Assembly (NCBI GenBank): GCA_040285825.1
Contig: JAUPSS010000002.1
Span: forward strand, 3,534,001 to 3,598,000
Source: Eukaryota sp. TZLM1-RC
Lineage: Eukaryota > Metamonada: BaSk clade
Reading direction: 5' to 3'
Length of the DNA stretch: 64,000 nucleotides
The notes below the pieces were generated by a model. It was not told the DNA's origin, did no database searches, and saw only the letters and a list, made by a program, of their open reading frames with translations. Positions 50,573 to 60,435 of the stretch are shown here, in pieces; within the stretch, counting starts at the first letter, position 1, and each line of letters starts with the position of its first letter. The position numbers and the translations under genes were made by a program.

Positions 50573-51236
50573 ATGGCTAGAGATCGTGTTTACTTTGACG
50601 TTACTATCGGTGGTCGTCCTGCTGGACGTGTCGTCTTTGAACTTTACAATGATATCGTTCCCAAAACTGCTGAAAACTTCCGTGCCCTCTGTACCGGTGA
50701 AAAGGGAACCACCCGCAACAAGATTCCTCTCCACTATAAGGGATCTAAATTCCATAGAATCATCCCCGATTTCATGGTTTGTACAGCGTTTTTCTAACGT
50801 TAGGCTCAAGGTAAGTATTTACTCTTTAAACCCTAACCTCATGCGGAGACTTCACTGCTGGCAACGGTACCGGTGGCATGAGTATCTATGGGGAGTGTTT
50901 CAATGACGAAAACTTCACTGTTAAGCACACCAAACCAGGGTATGTCCTTTAATCCTTTTCTAACCATATTCTCCTCTCCATGGCAAACCGTGGCCGTAAG
51001 TATGTTTTGCATTTTAATTCATCATAGCACCAACGGCTCTCAATTCTTCGTGACATTCGTCCCATGTCCGTATGTGACATTATATTATTTATTTTAGTTG
51101 GTTAGACAACAAGCACACCGTCTTTGGAGAAGTTGTTGAAGGAATGGATGTTGTACAAGCTATGGAAAGAGTTCCCACTGGTCCCAACGATGTTCCAAAG
51201 GCCGAAGTCAAGATTGTTGATTGTGGACAACTCTAA
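50573..51236 (+). CDS. Cyclophilin (peptidyl-prolyl isomerase), six exons with five 27-32-nt introns
   Basis: Exons 50573-50776, 50804-50810, 50843-50939, 50970-50999, 51028-51069, 51098-51236 give 172 residues. These are collinear with cyclophilin A throughout: [93 protein letters not shown]. Catalytic Arg in FHRIIP and Trp in WLDNKH are present; a cytosolic single-domain PPIase. Exon 2 is only 7 nt. Introns 1, 4 and 5 are GT...AG. Intron 3 has no AG before the conserved LLSMAN codons, and intron 2 keeps the invariant GG only if it ends in AT. The exact 3' border of introns 2 and 3 can slide by one base. Confidence 0.9.
50804..50810 (+). other. 7-nt microexon of the cyclophilin gene
   Basis: GCTCAAG, between a 27-nt and a 32-nt intron. 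It supplies Ala, Gln and the first base of Gly in PDFMAQGGDFT. Without it the frame and two conserved residues are lost. Confidence 0.8.
50940..50969 (+). other. Cyclophilin intron 3, no 3' AG
   Basis: GTATGTCC...TTCTAACCATAT, 30 nt. Read-through gives a stop. No AG dinucleotide occurs between the donor and 50999, past the codons for LLSMANRG, so the 3' splice site must be non-AG (AT here). Confidence 0.75.
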
Positions 51237-51476
51237 TTCAACACATGTCCAAAATGATGCTATTGAATAAAACAGTTCGAATTTCATTATATTTCAATAC
51301 AATGTCACTGTTGTTTGATGATAGTTTGACACAATTTTTCATCAGTTCCAAATAATTGCTTGAAACTGGAATTTATTTGGATCTACTTTTTGAGGAAATT
51401 CTCTGGTTCATAACACAAATAACATTGTTGATTTAAGTGCATTTTTTTAGAAGAAATTTCGACAAAATTTTTCAAC

Positions 51477-52244
51477 ATGCATGTACCCCATCTGGAACGA
51501 TTTCTCTTCGTCAAGGGGTTTGTAGATGCTCTTAGTTTCAAAAGAACCTTAATTGTACTGCATCGATCTCAAAGAGTTCGAAACGCTACTATTACCATTT
51601 CTGCAATCAATCTTGTCCTTGTAACATTATTTCTCATTCTGTCATGGACGCTGAACATTTCTTCCTTGTTCAAAATGATTCTTTTTCGTGGTCCCTTTAT
51701 GGTCACCGTCCTTGGCTTGGGTCTTCGATTCCAAAAAATTATCAACGAGCAAGCCATCGAATCTGTTCATTCACTACTACCGCGGCCGTCCCGATCTGAT
51801 TTCGATGAAGAGCAACTCAACTCATTTTTCAGACTAAGCATCATTATCACGTATGGTATTCAGGCGACGATTCTTTCAAAAATCCCTTTTGGCACCATTA
51901 TTGATATCTTTCTCACTTCTCTCCAAACGTCGCTCTATGCCTTTGAATACCAGCTGCGGTTTCAAGGACAGTCATTCAGCCAGATTTGTGGTATAATTGA
52001 GTCTAATTGGACTTACTTTGCTGGTTTTGGTCTACCAATGGCTCTATTTAAATTACTTCTTCCTGGAAAGCTTTCATTTTTTGCTTTCCCCATCTTGCTT
52101 CCTTTTCTTATTCTCACCGCTTCCACCGCTAGCGCTAACCAGACTGTCACAACTGCTCCTCGTGTTAGGGTGTTTTTCCTACCTTCCTATTTGGGAAGGC
52201 TTGGTATCGGAAAATACAGAGAAGTTGTTGAGAAAATGCACTAA
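51477..52244 (+). CDS. EI24 / EPG-4-like ER membrane protein
   Basis: 255 residues with four or five hydrophobic segments. The segment FEYQLRFQGQSFSQICGIIE followed by SNWTYFAGFGLPMALF is the EI24 family signature (Y-A-F-x-Y...R...IE-x-NW-x-YF-x-GFGLP). A preceding amphipathic region and two membrane spans (ISAINLVLVTLFLILSW and others) fit. EI24/EPG-4 is an ER membrane protein required for maturation of autophagosomes in animals; related proteins occur in protists. ATG at 51477 starts a short soluble head. No introns. Confidence 0.8.
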   Translation: MHVPHLERFLFVKGFVDALSFKRTLIVLHRSQRVRNATITISAINLVLVTLFLILSWTLNISSLFKMILFRGPFMVTVLGLGLRFQKIINEQAIESVHSLLPRPSRSDFDEEQLNSFFRLSIIITYGIQATILSKIPFGTIIDIFLTSLQTSLYAFEYQLRFQGQSFSQICGIIESNWTYFAGFGLPMALFKLLLPGKLSFFAFPILLPFLILTASTASANQTVTTAPRVRVFFLPSYLGRLGIGKYREVVEKMH

Positions 52245-52339
52245 CCGCAACCTTTTTTTGACCAAGCGTGTTGGCTTTTTCAAAATTCAATTTTGCGTTT
52301 TTGAATGTTTATAAAGGATTTTTTATTGCTTGTTTTTGT

Positions 52340-53208
52340 TTACATCTTTTGCAACAAAATTAACAATAATTTGTGAAGGCTTGGATTTTAATGTTCGTCT
52401 TGGCTCGGCCAAAAAAGATGATCCCGTTTCGGCAAATTTTTTGTTAGATGCCCAAAACAGTTCCTTTTCGTGTTTAATTACTCAGGTTCCTCAAATTTAT
52501 GGTCTTCTTTTAAATGATACCGAATTTTCTTCAACAATGCGCCTTAGATGTTTCATTTGGCCCAATAACGTTCCTCAAAATTTGATTTGTAAATGTGGAT
52601 CAAAAATTTCTCCAAATCCTTTATTCAATTGTAAACATTTTATTTCTTTTCGGTCAAATAGTCCATGATGCAGTTAGAGATTAGCTCTATTGTATGTAAC
52701 AGTCTCACAAAAATGTCTTCTATTTGGAACCATTACTTTCTCATTTGGTTGTTGAGGACACTTTGAGTTCTTTTGGTCGTAACAGAGGTGATTTAATGCT
52801 TGAAGGACTTGATGGGACCACTATCATTACTGATGTGTGTAATAATTCTTTCATACCATTAGCTTAGTCATAACACAAAAATCCGCTGTCTGTTGCGGAA
52901 AATTCTAAAATTGATAAATTTAAAGCAAAGTTTTTTCTTGAATGCTGAATCCCACACTTATTATGTCCTCCATCCATTTGCTTTTTCCTTACATGATACG
53001 CTTGGATCACTTACTTTATCTTTCTAGGATGATTTTGTTGAAATTGCAAAACAACATAGATGAAGAATTTTTGACAAAATGTTTTGGCGGAACAGAATTG
53101 TATTTTCAATTTTTAAAGGTGTTGTCCCCTTATTGTCTTCTGCTTTATTATCTCTTGGTCGCTTTTATGAAGGAAAAACTTTCGTCAATTCTTTTTGGCT
53201 GATTTGGG
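52340..53208 (+). mobile_element. Family H retroelement relic
   Basis: GLDFNVRLGSAKKDDPVSAN, finger ICKCGSKISPNPLFNCKHF, then a frame break, FGRNRGDLMLEGLDGTT-like core near 52790, and WRNRIVFSIFKGVVPLL at the end. Multiple stops and frameshifts. It is followed directly by family B'. Confidence 0.75.
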
Positions 53209-54165
53209 ATATGAATATTGAGAAAAAAATCTTGACAGTTTTAAAAAACTTGGATTATATTGTACGTCTTAGCTTGGCTAAAGAAAAAAATCCCGTTTTT
53301 GCAAACTTTTTGATTGACCTTGAAGACAGTTGCTCAAGTTGCCTAATCTCCCAACTTCCCAACATTTATGGCCTTCTACTTAATGATCACCAATGGACCA
53401 CTGCAATGAGAATGAGATGTTTTCTATGGCCTTGTTCTTTACCAAATGATTTAATTTGTCGCTGCAAGAGTGTTGTTACGCTTTCCCATATTTTAAACTG
53501 TAAGTATTTTATAACTTATTGCTCAATTGTTCATGACTCAGTTCGTGATCAATTATATGCCATGTGCAAAAGTTTCAATATAGAGGCATTTATTGAGCCA
53601 TTAGTACGTAAGCTGTCTTCAGATCAAACTGATGATTCCTTTGGTAAAAGAAGGGCAGATTTAGTAGCTCCAGGGATCGATGGTGTTCTCAATGTTGTAG
53701 ATGTTGTCTCGGTTGATGTTTGCAAAAATTCTGCTGCTCGTTTAGTGTATTCCGCTGATTCTCCGTTATCTAACGCTGAAAAAAGAGAACAAAATAATAT
53801 GAAGAACCATTGGCATAATTAGGTAGAGTCGAACATGTGAAATATCAGTTTGTGCCGTTTGCAATTTCTCTTTTTGGCAATATTGGACCTTCAGGGTTGT
53901 ACTTTCTTGAAAATTTCAAAAAAGTGTTACTGAATAGGTCTAGTAAAACAATGAATTCCACTTTCTGGTTAAATAGAATTGTGTTTTGCATTTTCAAGTC
54001 TATTCCAACAATGATTTCCAAGGCGCTTTTAGCTATTGGTGTAGAATATGAACGTAATGCTGTGAGAGGTTTAGTCATAGTGACGCTTGTTTGGAGGATA
54101 TTGAATTCTAGACAGTTTTTTTTCTCATCAAATATTCCAGTTTAAAAAAATATTGAGAATTGTAA
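53209..54165 (+). mobile_element. Family B' retroelement, 5'-truncated
   Basis: KKILTVLKNLDYIVRLSLAK, finger CRCKSVVTLSHILNC, VHDSVRDQLYAM, GKRRADLVAPGIDGVLNVVD (nuclease core), a frameshift near 53820, VPFAISLFGNIGPSGLYFLE, LEDIEF-like end. Close to family B but with a different 3' tail, also found alone at 38387-38490. Confidence 0.8.
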
Positions 54166-54452
54166 TTTTGGTTGGAAAAAAATGCGTTATCTTATTGTTT
54201 CTAGAATACTTTCCACGTATTTACATTAGTAGAATCATTATCTAAAGTTGATATATAACATTAGGTTCAAAAAGTGCAAGTTTTAGTTTTCACAAAAACT
54301 TTATTTACACTGTCACAAACTGCGGACACAGTTCAAAGAATCGTCATCAATTGTTTCTGTTAATAGGCAGAGATGATAATCACGTTGTCCGTTTGATACG
54401 TTCTCTACATAAACAATTTGCTTTTTCTATTTACCTTTTGTTTAATTCAACT
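54166..54452. other. Gene-free stretch, nothing recognised
   Basis: Between two retroelements; no assignable feature. Confidence 0.35.
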
Positions 54453-55317
54453 GTACAGATCTTCACTCATTGTTTTTGGAAAAGGGTGTTGGTGAAAACA
54501 AGTCATCAGATTCTTCACTTTTTGTAACCATTGTACCACGAAGATTTGGATTGTGTGCCACTAATGAAGCATTTGTAACAAAAATGAGATTATATTTGAA
54601 TATCCCCATTAATCAATTATTATAAAAAGAAAAATGTATTTGTTCGAATTCACCTCAACTCACTTTGCGCCATGCTCTGAATTGCTCTAAATTGATAACT
54701 TATCGTTCTTCATTACATGATGCTGTTAGAGACACTGTTTTCAATATGGCACAAACTGCAAGAATATCGTGTATCAAAGAGCCCCTGCAGAAGGAAACAC
54801 TTTCTCTGAATAATTTTGGTTCTGATTATAGAGGTGATGTATACTGTGATTGGATTGACAATTCTGAAGCTATTGTTGACTTTGTCTCATGTAATGCTGC
54901 AAATGATACTTTGGTTCACAGAAGAAAACTTAATCCTGTGGCTGCTCTGGATTTTAAAGCAAAAGAGAAACATAGAAAATATGACATATTGAAGAGGCTA
55001 ATGTCGATAGAAATACACAGCTGGTTTTTGTTGCTTTCCCATTTTTGATAAATGGAAAATTATCAGATGAAGCAGAAACTTTTTTGAATGACTTCCAAAA
55101 AATGGTGCAAGAAAAAACAATGAAAAGATTTGATATTTTTTTATGGCGTTCACGGATTCACTTTGCCATTATTAATAGATTACCACGGTTTTTCAATTGA
55201 ATAAGAGAAGCTTTAGCTAGACAGCAAGCAAATCAAGATTTTGTAGAGGAAATCTTGGTTCAATGATAGTCGTCCCATTAGTTATGAGTTAATTTAATTA
55301 AGTGTGCAAATTCAATA
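54453..55317 (+). mobile_element. Family A retroelement, 5'-truncated copy
   Basis: Matches 10645-11513: finger SNSPQLTLRHALNC, RGDVYCDWIDNSEAIVDF, a small deletion near 54985 that shifts the frame, a stop in place of Arg near the end, and the family A 3' UTR. Confidence 0.85.
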
Positions 55318-55369
55318 AATATTATTTTTAATGTACAGTTTCAAAAAAACACTGGGTTTAACCTTAAAA

Positions 55370-55985
55370 TTAAAATTCCAAATCAGTTTTTCATTACTGT
55401 TAAAGACACTCTTTTTAATGTGGGAAGAATGCAAGAATCTCGTGTATCAAACAGCCTCTGCTGAAAGAAACATTGTTATGAAACAAGGTTGGTTCTGATG
55501 ACAGAGGTGATATTTACTGTGATTGGATTGATAACTCTGAAGCTGTTGTTGACTTTGTATCCTGTATTGTTGCAAATGACACTATGGTTCAAAGAAAACT
55601 TAATCTTGTAGGTGCTCTTGAATTTAAGGCCAAAGAAGAACATAGAAAATATGACAAAGATATCGAAAAAGCTAATGCTGATAGAAATAGACCAGTTATT
55701 TATATTGCTTTCCCATTTTCTATAAACGTAGGATTATCAGTAGAAGCAGGAACTTTGTTGAATGATTTCAAAAAATGGTTCAGGAAAAAACAATGAAAAT
55801 ATTTGATACTTTTTTGTGGCGATCGAAAATTGAATTTGCCATAATTAATAGATTGCCTCGGTTTTTCTATTGAATTAGAAAAGCTTTAGCGAGACAGTAA
55901 GTAGGTCAAGATTATGTAGAGGGAATCTTGGTTCAATGATTTTCGTCCCATTATTTTGAGCTTGTTCTGTTTACTGTGGAAGTTT
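55370..55985 (+). mobile_element. A2 relic, in tandem after family A
   Basis: GDIYCDWIDNSEAVVDFVSC, EFKAKEEHRKYDKDIEKAN, FPFSINVGLSVEAGTLLNDF, then frame breaks and a diverged tail (TTTCGTCCCATTATTTTGAG). Confidence 0.75.
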
Positions 55986-56074
55986 GATAAATAGAAAATA
56001 TTTCCACCTTCAAAATGAAATGAATTTTCAAAACAAAACTGTAAAGGAATGGGAAGAACTAAGATAATTTCAAA

Positions 56075-56232
56075 TGTTTCCTAGCTTTTAGAAGACCTCA
56101 ATGAAAGTCTTCAAATCCAACGTATTTTGATCTAAGCCAATCATCTCCGGATGGTTAAACTTAGACATGTGGATGTGGTTGAAGAATTGGAAATTGACAT
56201 TTCAGATAGAGTATTTCCAGTGAAAACCACAG
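56075..56232 (+). pseudogene. Fanzor-like relic 6 (tail and 3' UTR only)
   Basis: LAFRRPQ followed by a stop, then about 120 bp of UTR (for example ATCATCTCCGGATGGTTAAA) that is the same as 26890-27030 in relic 4. Ends within about 10 bp of the helicase ATG, same orientation. Identification depends on relic 4, since no catalytic motif remains. Confidence 0.6.
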
Positions 56233-56235
56233 ACA

Positions 56236-57690
56236 ATGGATGCTTCAACTCTGTTCCAGCAACTTACACAGGGTACTTCTATCAGAAAACCACCTGTATT
56301 CACCAAGTCAGTAGATCATGATGTCTTTGCACTTAATGAATCTGTTGTCCCTACTGAATCCTCTCGAAAGTCACGAAAGTCTTCATCCAAACCCTCTAAA
56401 AAGATCAAGCAAGAAGAACCAATGGATGATGAAACCATATCCTCTATTAGATCCTCGCTCCAGATCAATATTGATGATCCTCACACACCTGCTCCTCTCC
56501 TCTCATTCAACGACCTTTCCACCTACTCCCTCCCCTCTTCTATAATATCCTCTCTCACAGACCGTTTCTGTCATCCTACTCCCATTCAACGCCAGGTAAT
56601 CCCATGTATCTGTGAGAAACGTGATGTCCTCGGTCTAGCTCCCACAGGATCAGGTAAAACAATAGCCTATCTCGCCCCCATTCTAGGTAAAATTCTTGCA
56701 AAACCTAAATCAAAAGCCAAGGGTCTTCGAGTTCTTATACTAGTTCCTACCGCTGAACTTGCTTCCCAGGTATTCAACGAAGCATGTTTACTGGCTCCAA
56801 TGCTCAACATCAAGCAGCTAAATAAGAAGACGGTCAAGGCTAGTGCATCAAGTAAGAGTTTATCTTGTCACGTGTTAATTTCAACTCCTCTATATTTAAT
56901 TCAAGTTTTGGAAGTTATACCTGAATTGTTAGTTAATTTAAAGTTTTTGGTAATTGACGAGGTCGATAAACTACTTGATAATAGATTTGTTCAGCAGTTT
57001 GATGCAATTATGAATGGAATTGGTGCTAGTTGTCGGAAGTCACTATTTTCAGCGACATTACATAATAAGTTGAGTGTCTTTGTTCGCAATATTTTGACAT
57101 GTGATCCTGTAAACGTCACAATAGGTCAAAAAAACGCGTCATCATCACGGGTCAGTCAAGCTGTTTCTTATTGTGGGTCAGAAAAGGGTAAACTTTTCTC
57201 TCTTGGTCAAGTCCTCTCTGGCCAACCAATATTTACGAATCAAAGTAACCCAGTTCTGGCTGAGTTTGATAAACTAACCCCTCCTATTTTAATCTTTGTT
57301 GAATCAAAAGATAAGGCAAGAAAACTTTATAAAGATGTTTTATTACTAAATATCTGTGATTCTGTTGAGGTTATTCATGCTGATCGGAGCAAAAAAGCGC
57401 GCGAAGAAGCCTTACAGCGTTTCAGGAGCGGAATTTCTTGGGTTTTGATTTGTACAGACTTGGCAGCGAGAGGGCTGGATTTAAAAAGTGTAAATTTGGT
57501 AATTAATTTTGATATTCCTGGGCCAATAGATTATGTTCATAGGATAGGTAGGGTTGGTCGTGGTATTTCCAGAGGAAAAGCCTTGACTTTGATGACTGAT
57601 GATGACGTGGCAAAGGCAAGGTTTATTAGCGATATTGTGGTTAATAGTGGTGGTTATGTACCTCCTTTTCTGGAAAAAAAGAGTAGTTGA
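56236..57690 (+). CDS. DDX52: DEAD-box RNA helicase, DDX52/Rok1 type
   Basis: 484 residues. Q motif with PTPIQRQVIP (114-123), motif I APTGSGKT (135-142), Ia PTAELA (171-176), II DEVD rather than DEAD (241-244), III SAT (272-274), IV-VI with IFVESKDKARKLY, VIHADRSKKAREEALQRF, LICTDLAARGLDLKSVNLVI and HRIGRVGRG. DRSKKxREEAL...SWVLICT and VNLVINFDIP match the DDX52/Rok1 group, nucleolar helicases releasing snR30 during 18S rRNA processing. The N-terminus has a KKIKQEEP basic/acidic patch. The gene starts immediately after a Fanzor-like tail, so its promoter probably lies in that sequence. Confidence 0.85.
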   Translation: MDASTLFQQLTQGTSIRKPPVFTKSVDHDVFALNESVVPTESSRKSRKSSSKPSKKIKQEEPMDDETISSIRSSLQINIDDPHTPAPLLSFNDLSTYSLPSSIISSLTDRFCHPTPIQRQVIPCICEKRDVLGLAPTGSGKTIAYLAPILGKILAKPKSKAKGLRVLILVPTAELASQVFNEACLLAPMLNIKQLNKKTVKASASSKSLSCHVLISTPLYLIQVLEVIPELLVNLKFLVIDEVDKLLDNRFVQQFDAIMNGIGASCRKSLFSATLHNKLSVFVRNILTCDPVNVTIGQKNASSSRVSQAVSYCGSEKGKLFSLGQVLSGQPIFTNQSNPVLAEFDKLTPPILIFVESKDKARKLYKDVLLLNICDSVEVIHADRSKKAREEALQRFRSGISWVLICTDLAARGLDLKSVNLVINFDIPGPIDYVHRIGRVGRGISRGKALTLMTDDDVAKARFISDIVVNSGGYVPPFLEKKSS

Positions 57691-58554
57691 TTTTAGTTTT
57701 AGTTTAATTGAACTTTTAATTCAGTTGGTTGAGTGTTTTAGTTTTAGTTTAATTAGTAAATTGTAGTTTTTTAATGGTTTTGGTTTAAATAGAGCATTTA
57801 CTGAAATACCTGAAAATATTGGTAAATTTTTCATCTCCACATGAGGTAATCAACGTAAGGATTTGAGAGAGAAATGGTGACGTCATCCTCATTAGTGTTC
57901 CACTCAATTTGGTTAAATTCAAAAAAATTAAAAAAGGGCTGGGATCATCGTAACAACATTCAAGTTTGGTTGATATGTTTCGGAATAAGAAGAATTGTGT
58001 AGGTGATATTGATGACTTTAAATAATCGTTAAAATTGTAACAAATGTTTTGATTAATAAAAGTATTCAACTCAAATCAAATCTGATTATTATTATTATTT
58101 ATTTTTGTGGTCTAAATTTATATATATATTTTTTGTCATTTAATTCATTGATATTCTACTTTTGAAATTTTGAATCTTCATTAAACACATCATGGATAGT
58201 TCGTTTTTGGTTACAAGGTTTCTTATGAAGGTTGCTCTATTAATGCCCTTTTGTGGAGATACTCTCATCAGATGAGTGTGCTGATCATCAGAGGAGTAGG
58301 AAGTAGATGAATGAAAATTGTTTTCAAGGTCTGTGAAAATCATTGGATCGGAGAAGCAAAAGGCGAGACAGTACGCAGATTAGGTTATTGTGGTGAAATT
58401 TTTGCGTCAGGATTTATCAGTGTGAAATATGAGTTTAGTTACAATTTCAATTTGTCCAGAGTCGAATGTTTTTGAAGGCGTTGTAAAGATTTTTCACATT
58501 TTTTCACTCATCTCCCTATTTATTTATCGAATAAAGAATAAAAAATCATCAAAT
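57691..58554. other. Gene-free stretch
   Basis: 3' flank of the helicase gene and unassigned A+T-rich DNA. Some short frames, none convincing. Confidence 0.4.
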
Positions 58555-58840
58555 ACACAATTCAAACTGCACATCCTGAAGACTTGCCTCCCCTTCATCG
58601 AAACAGTTAATTACTAAAGATTCAGAAAATTTACCAAAAGAAGAGCGTGAATTAGAAATAAATTTCACCATTTCCTTATAAATAGAAAATACAATCCTGT
58701 TTTGCCAGTAGACACGATGGAAAATTATTCCAGTTCTTTCCTTTACAACTACATCAAAATCCTTGAGGAAAGCCACAGCAGTCTTATCTAAAGATCCAAG
58801 CAAAGAAAAAACAAAGGGACATAAATATATTGGGCATGAG
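58555..58840 (-). mobile_element. Family F retroelement 3' end
   Basis: Minus strand: LLGSLDKTAVAFLKDFDVVV, KERTGIIFHRVYWQNRIVFS, FSESLVINCFDEGEASLQDV and end VQFELCI. Matches 840-1076. Confidence 0.8.
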
Positions 58841-59059
58841 AATACTCTTCAGAATTGTATTTGTGTTTATCTCAAACATCGATTTGTAATTTATTATTGA
58901 AAGAAATGTTCAGAAACATACAAAAAACCTTATTGATGCCACCCATGCATATTGTTGAGGTAAAAAGAATTGAGAAAAGAAAAAAAAGAAATTGAGAGCA
59001 AAAATAGCGATGGAAGTTGATTTTTTGTAATCTTTAAAATCTTGATACAATCTTAATCC
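58841..59059. other. Promoter-side spacer of VPS28
   Basis: Purine-rich upstream DNA; no motif named. Confidence 0.3.
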
Positions 59060-59683
59060 ATGGCCAAACCAGATCCTCAGAAACCCCTTGCTCTCTACAA
59101 CAACCCTCGTGAGCGTGCAGAAGTAGAGAAACGTGCAAATATGTACACCCTTCTCAAATCTCTACACTACCTTGAAGACCTCTACTTCACAATGACCAAC
59201 TTTGACACATCACAGTACGAATCCCATTGTTCTGAATTAATTGGTAAAATCAAAGCCCTTCAGAACGCTACCGGCTTCAACCCGAAAACCTTCTCCAGCG
59301 AATACGACATGCATGTGGATTATGCCCTCAAGCGTCTAGATGCTGGCATACCAGCAACACAAGAATTTGGTCTTGTCAAGAAGGAAATCAATATGTCTGC
59401 AGTAGCAAACACAACGCAACTCTTCATCTCTGCCATGGACTGTGTTCAGATGAATATGCTGGGAGTGGACCAACTTCACCCCTATCTCCGTGATTTGCTC
59501 TCTCATTTAGATAGTCATGCACATTTACCTACAGACTTTGTGTCGAAAGAACTCGTCAGGAAGTGGTTAAAGAAGTTTAGCGAGGTTGGGGTTAGTCACC
59601 AATTGAGCGAAGACGAAGGGAAGCAGCTACATCACGATTTGGATAATTCTTATGATGAATTTAAGAAAAGTTTGGATAGATAA
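59060..59683 (+). CDS. VPS28: VPS28, ESCRT-I subunit
   Basis: 207 residues, typical family length. N-terminal LYNNPRERAEVEKRANMYTL is the classic VPS28 start (family: LYxxxxEREXYDxxAxLYxI). A helical core that packs with VPS23/VPS37 comes next, and the C-terminal four-helix bundle (about 112-207; FISAMDCVQMNMLGVDQLHP, LPTDFVSKELVRKWL) binds ESCRT-II. It acts in endosomal sorting and multivesicular body formation. The ATG gives a short MAKPDPQKP head. Single exon. Confidence 0.9.
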   Translation: MAKPDPQKPLALYNNPRERAEVEKRANMYTLLKSLHYLEDLYFTMTNFDTSQYESHCSELIGKIKALQNATGFNPKTFSSEYDMHVDYALKRLDAGIPATQEFGLVKKEINMSAVANTTQLFISAMDCVQMNMLGVDQLHPYLRDLLSHLDSHAHLPTDFVSKELVRKWLKKFSEVGVSHQLSEDEGKQLHHDLDNSYDEFKKSLDR

Positions 59684-59794
59684 TTTGTAAATAAATTTTT
59701 TTGATCAACAATTGTTTTTTTAAAAAAAATATTTAGTATTCAATTCAAAAATTAGATTCTTTGTTCTTTGTACGTCAAATAGACTAAAAAAGTG

Positions 59795-59885
59795 TTCTAT
59801 ACTATTGAAGAAACCTTGGTTCAATGAATTTGGTCCCAATAGTTATAAATTATTTTATTAACTGTGCAAGTTCAATAACAATACT
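59795..59885 (+). mobile_element. Decayed family A-like solo tail
   Basis: GAAACCTTGGTTCAATGAAT, then GTCCCAATAGTTATAAAT and TGTGCAAGTTCAATAA, matching the family A 3' UTR with substitutions. Confidence 0.6.
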
Positions 59886-60109
59886 ATTGAGATTTTTTGT
59901 ATATTGTTTCTAAACATATAATCTTTACTTTTTTTAATTAAATTTGTTTGAAGAACAGCAAAGACAACTAAAAAAACAACACAACATAATGAAAAGTTTG
60001 TTGCCTGAACAATTCATTATCAAGTCAAATATATTTCTACTCCATACTTTGAGATTCCAGGTGATAGATTGTGTGTAAGCATATTAGCAATTGATTTAAG
60101 AATTACAAA

Positions 60110-60205
60110 CACGAATGTACTTTCTTCTTTTGATCGCTTTTCGGAATCTTTAAATAAGTAACTATTTCGAAGTAGGAGATGCCTATTTTGATGATGTGGA
60201 GCTTT
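60110..60205 (+). mobile_element. Decayed family F-like tail
   Basis: The plus strand reads SFDRFSESLNK and, shifted, EVGDAYFDDVEL then stop, resembling FGKFSESL...VGEAGFQDVEF at the end of family F. Confidence 0.4.
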
Positions 60206-60311
60206 AGTTGTTGATTTTGATATTATGACCTATATTCGTTTTGAATAAACAACTACAAAGGGGTTAAAGAATCATTAAATGAACATAATGAGGGGGAATT
60301 GAAATGGGACC

Positions 60312-60313
<2 letters not shown>

Positions 60314-60404
<91 letters not shown>

Positions 60405-60405
60405 T
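60314..60405. repeat. (TTTA)n microsatellite
   Basis: Uninterrupted tetranucleotide run of about 23 units, 30 bp beyond the stop of the BTB gene. Confidence 0.95.
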
Positions 60406-60435
60406 CAATGAAAACCTCAACAACTTAATGAAACC

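Noticed and set aside
51000-51027. Cyclophilin intron 4 as another non-AG intron (GTAAGT donor at 50996, ending in TC)
   Set aside because: Using the GTATGT donor at 51000 and the AG at 51026-51027 gives a canonical 28-nt intron and the conserved NTNGSQFF, so no exception is needed.
60314-60405. CRISPR-like or telomeric repeat
   Set aside because: A pure tetranucleotide run with no spacers; a simple microsatellite.
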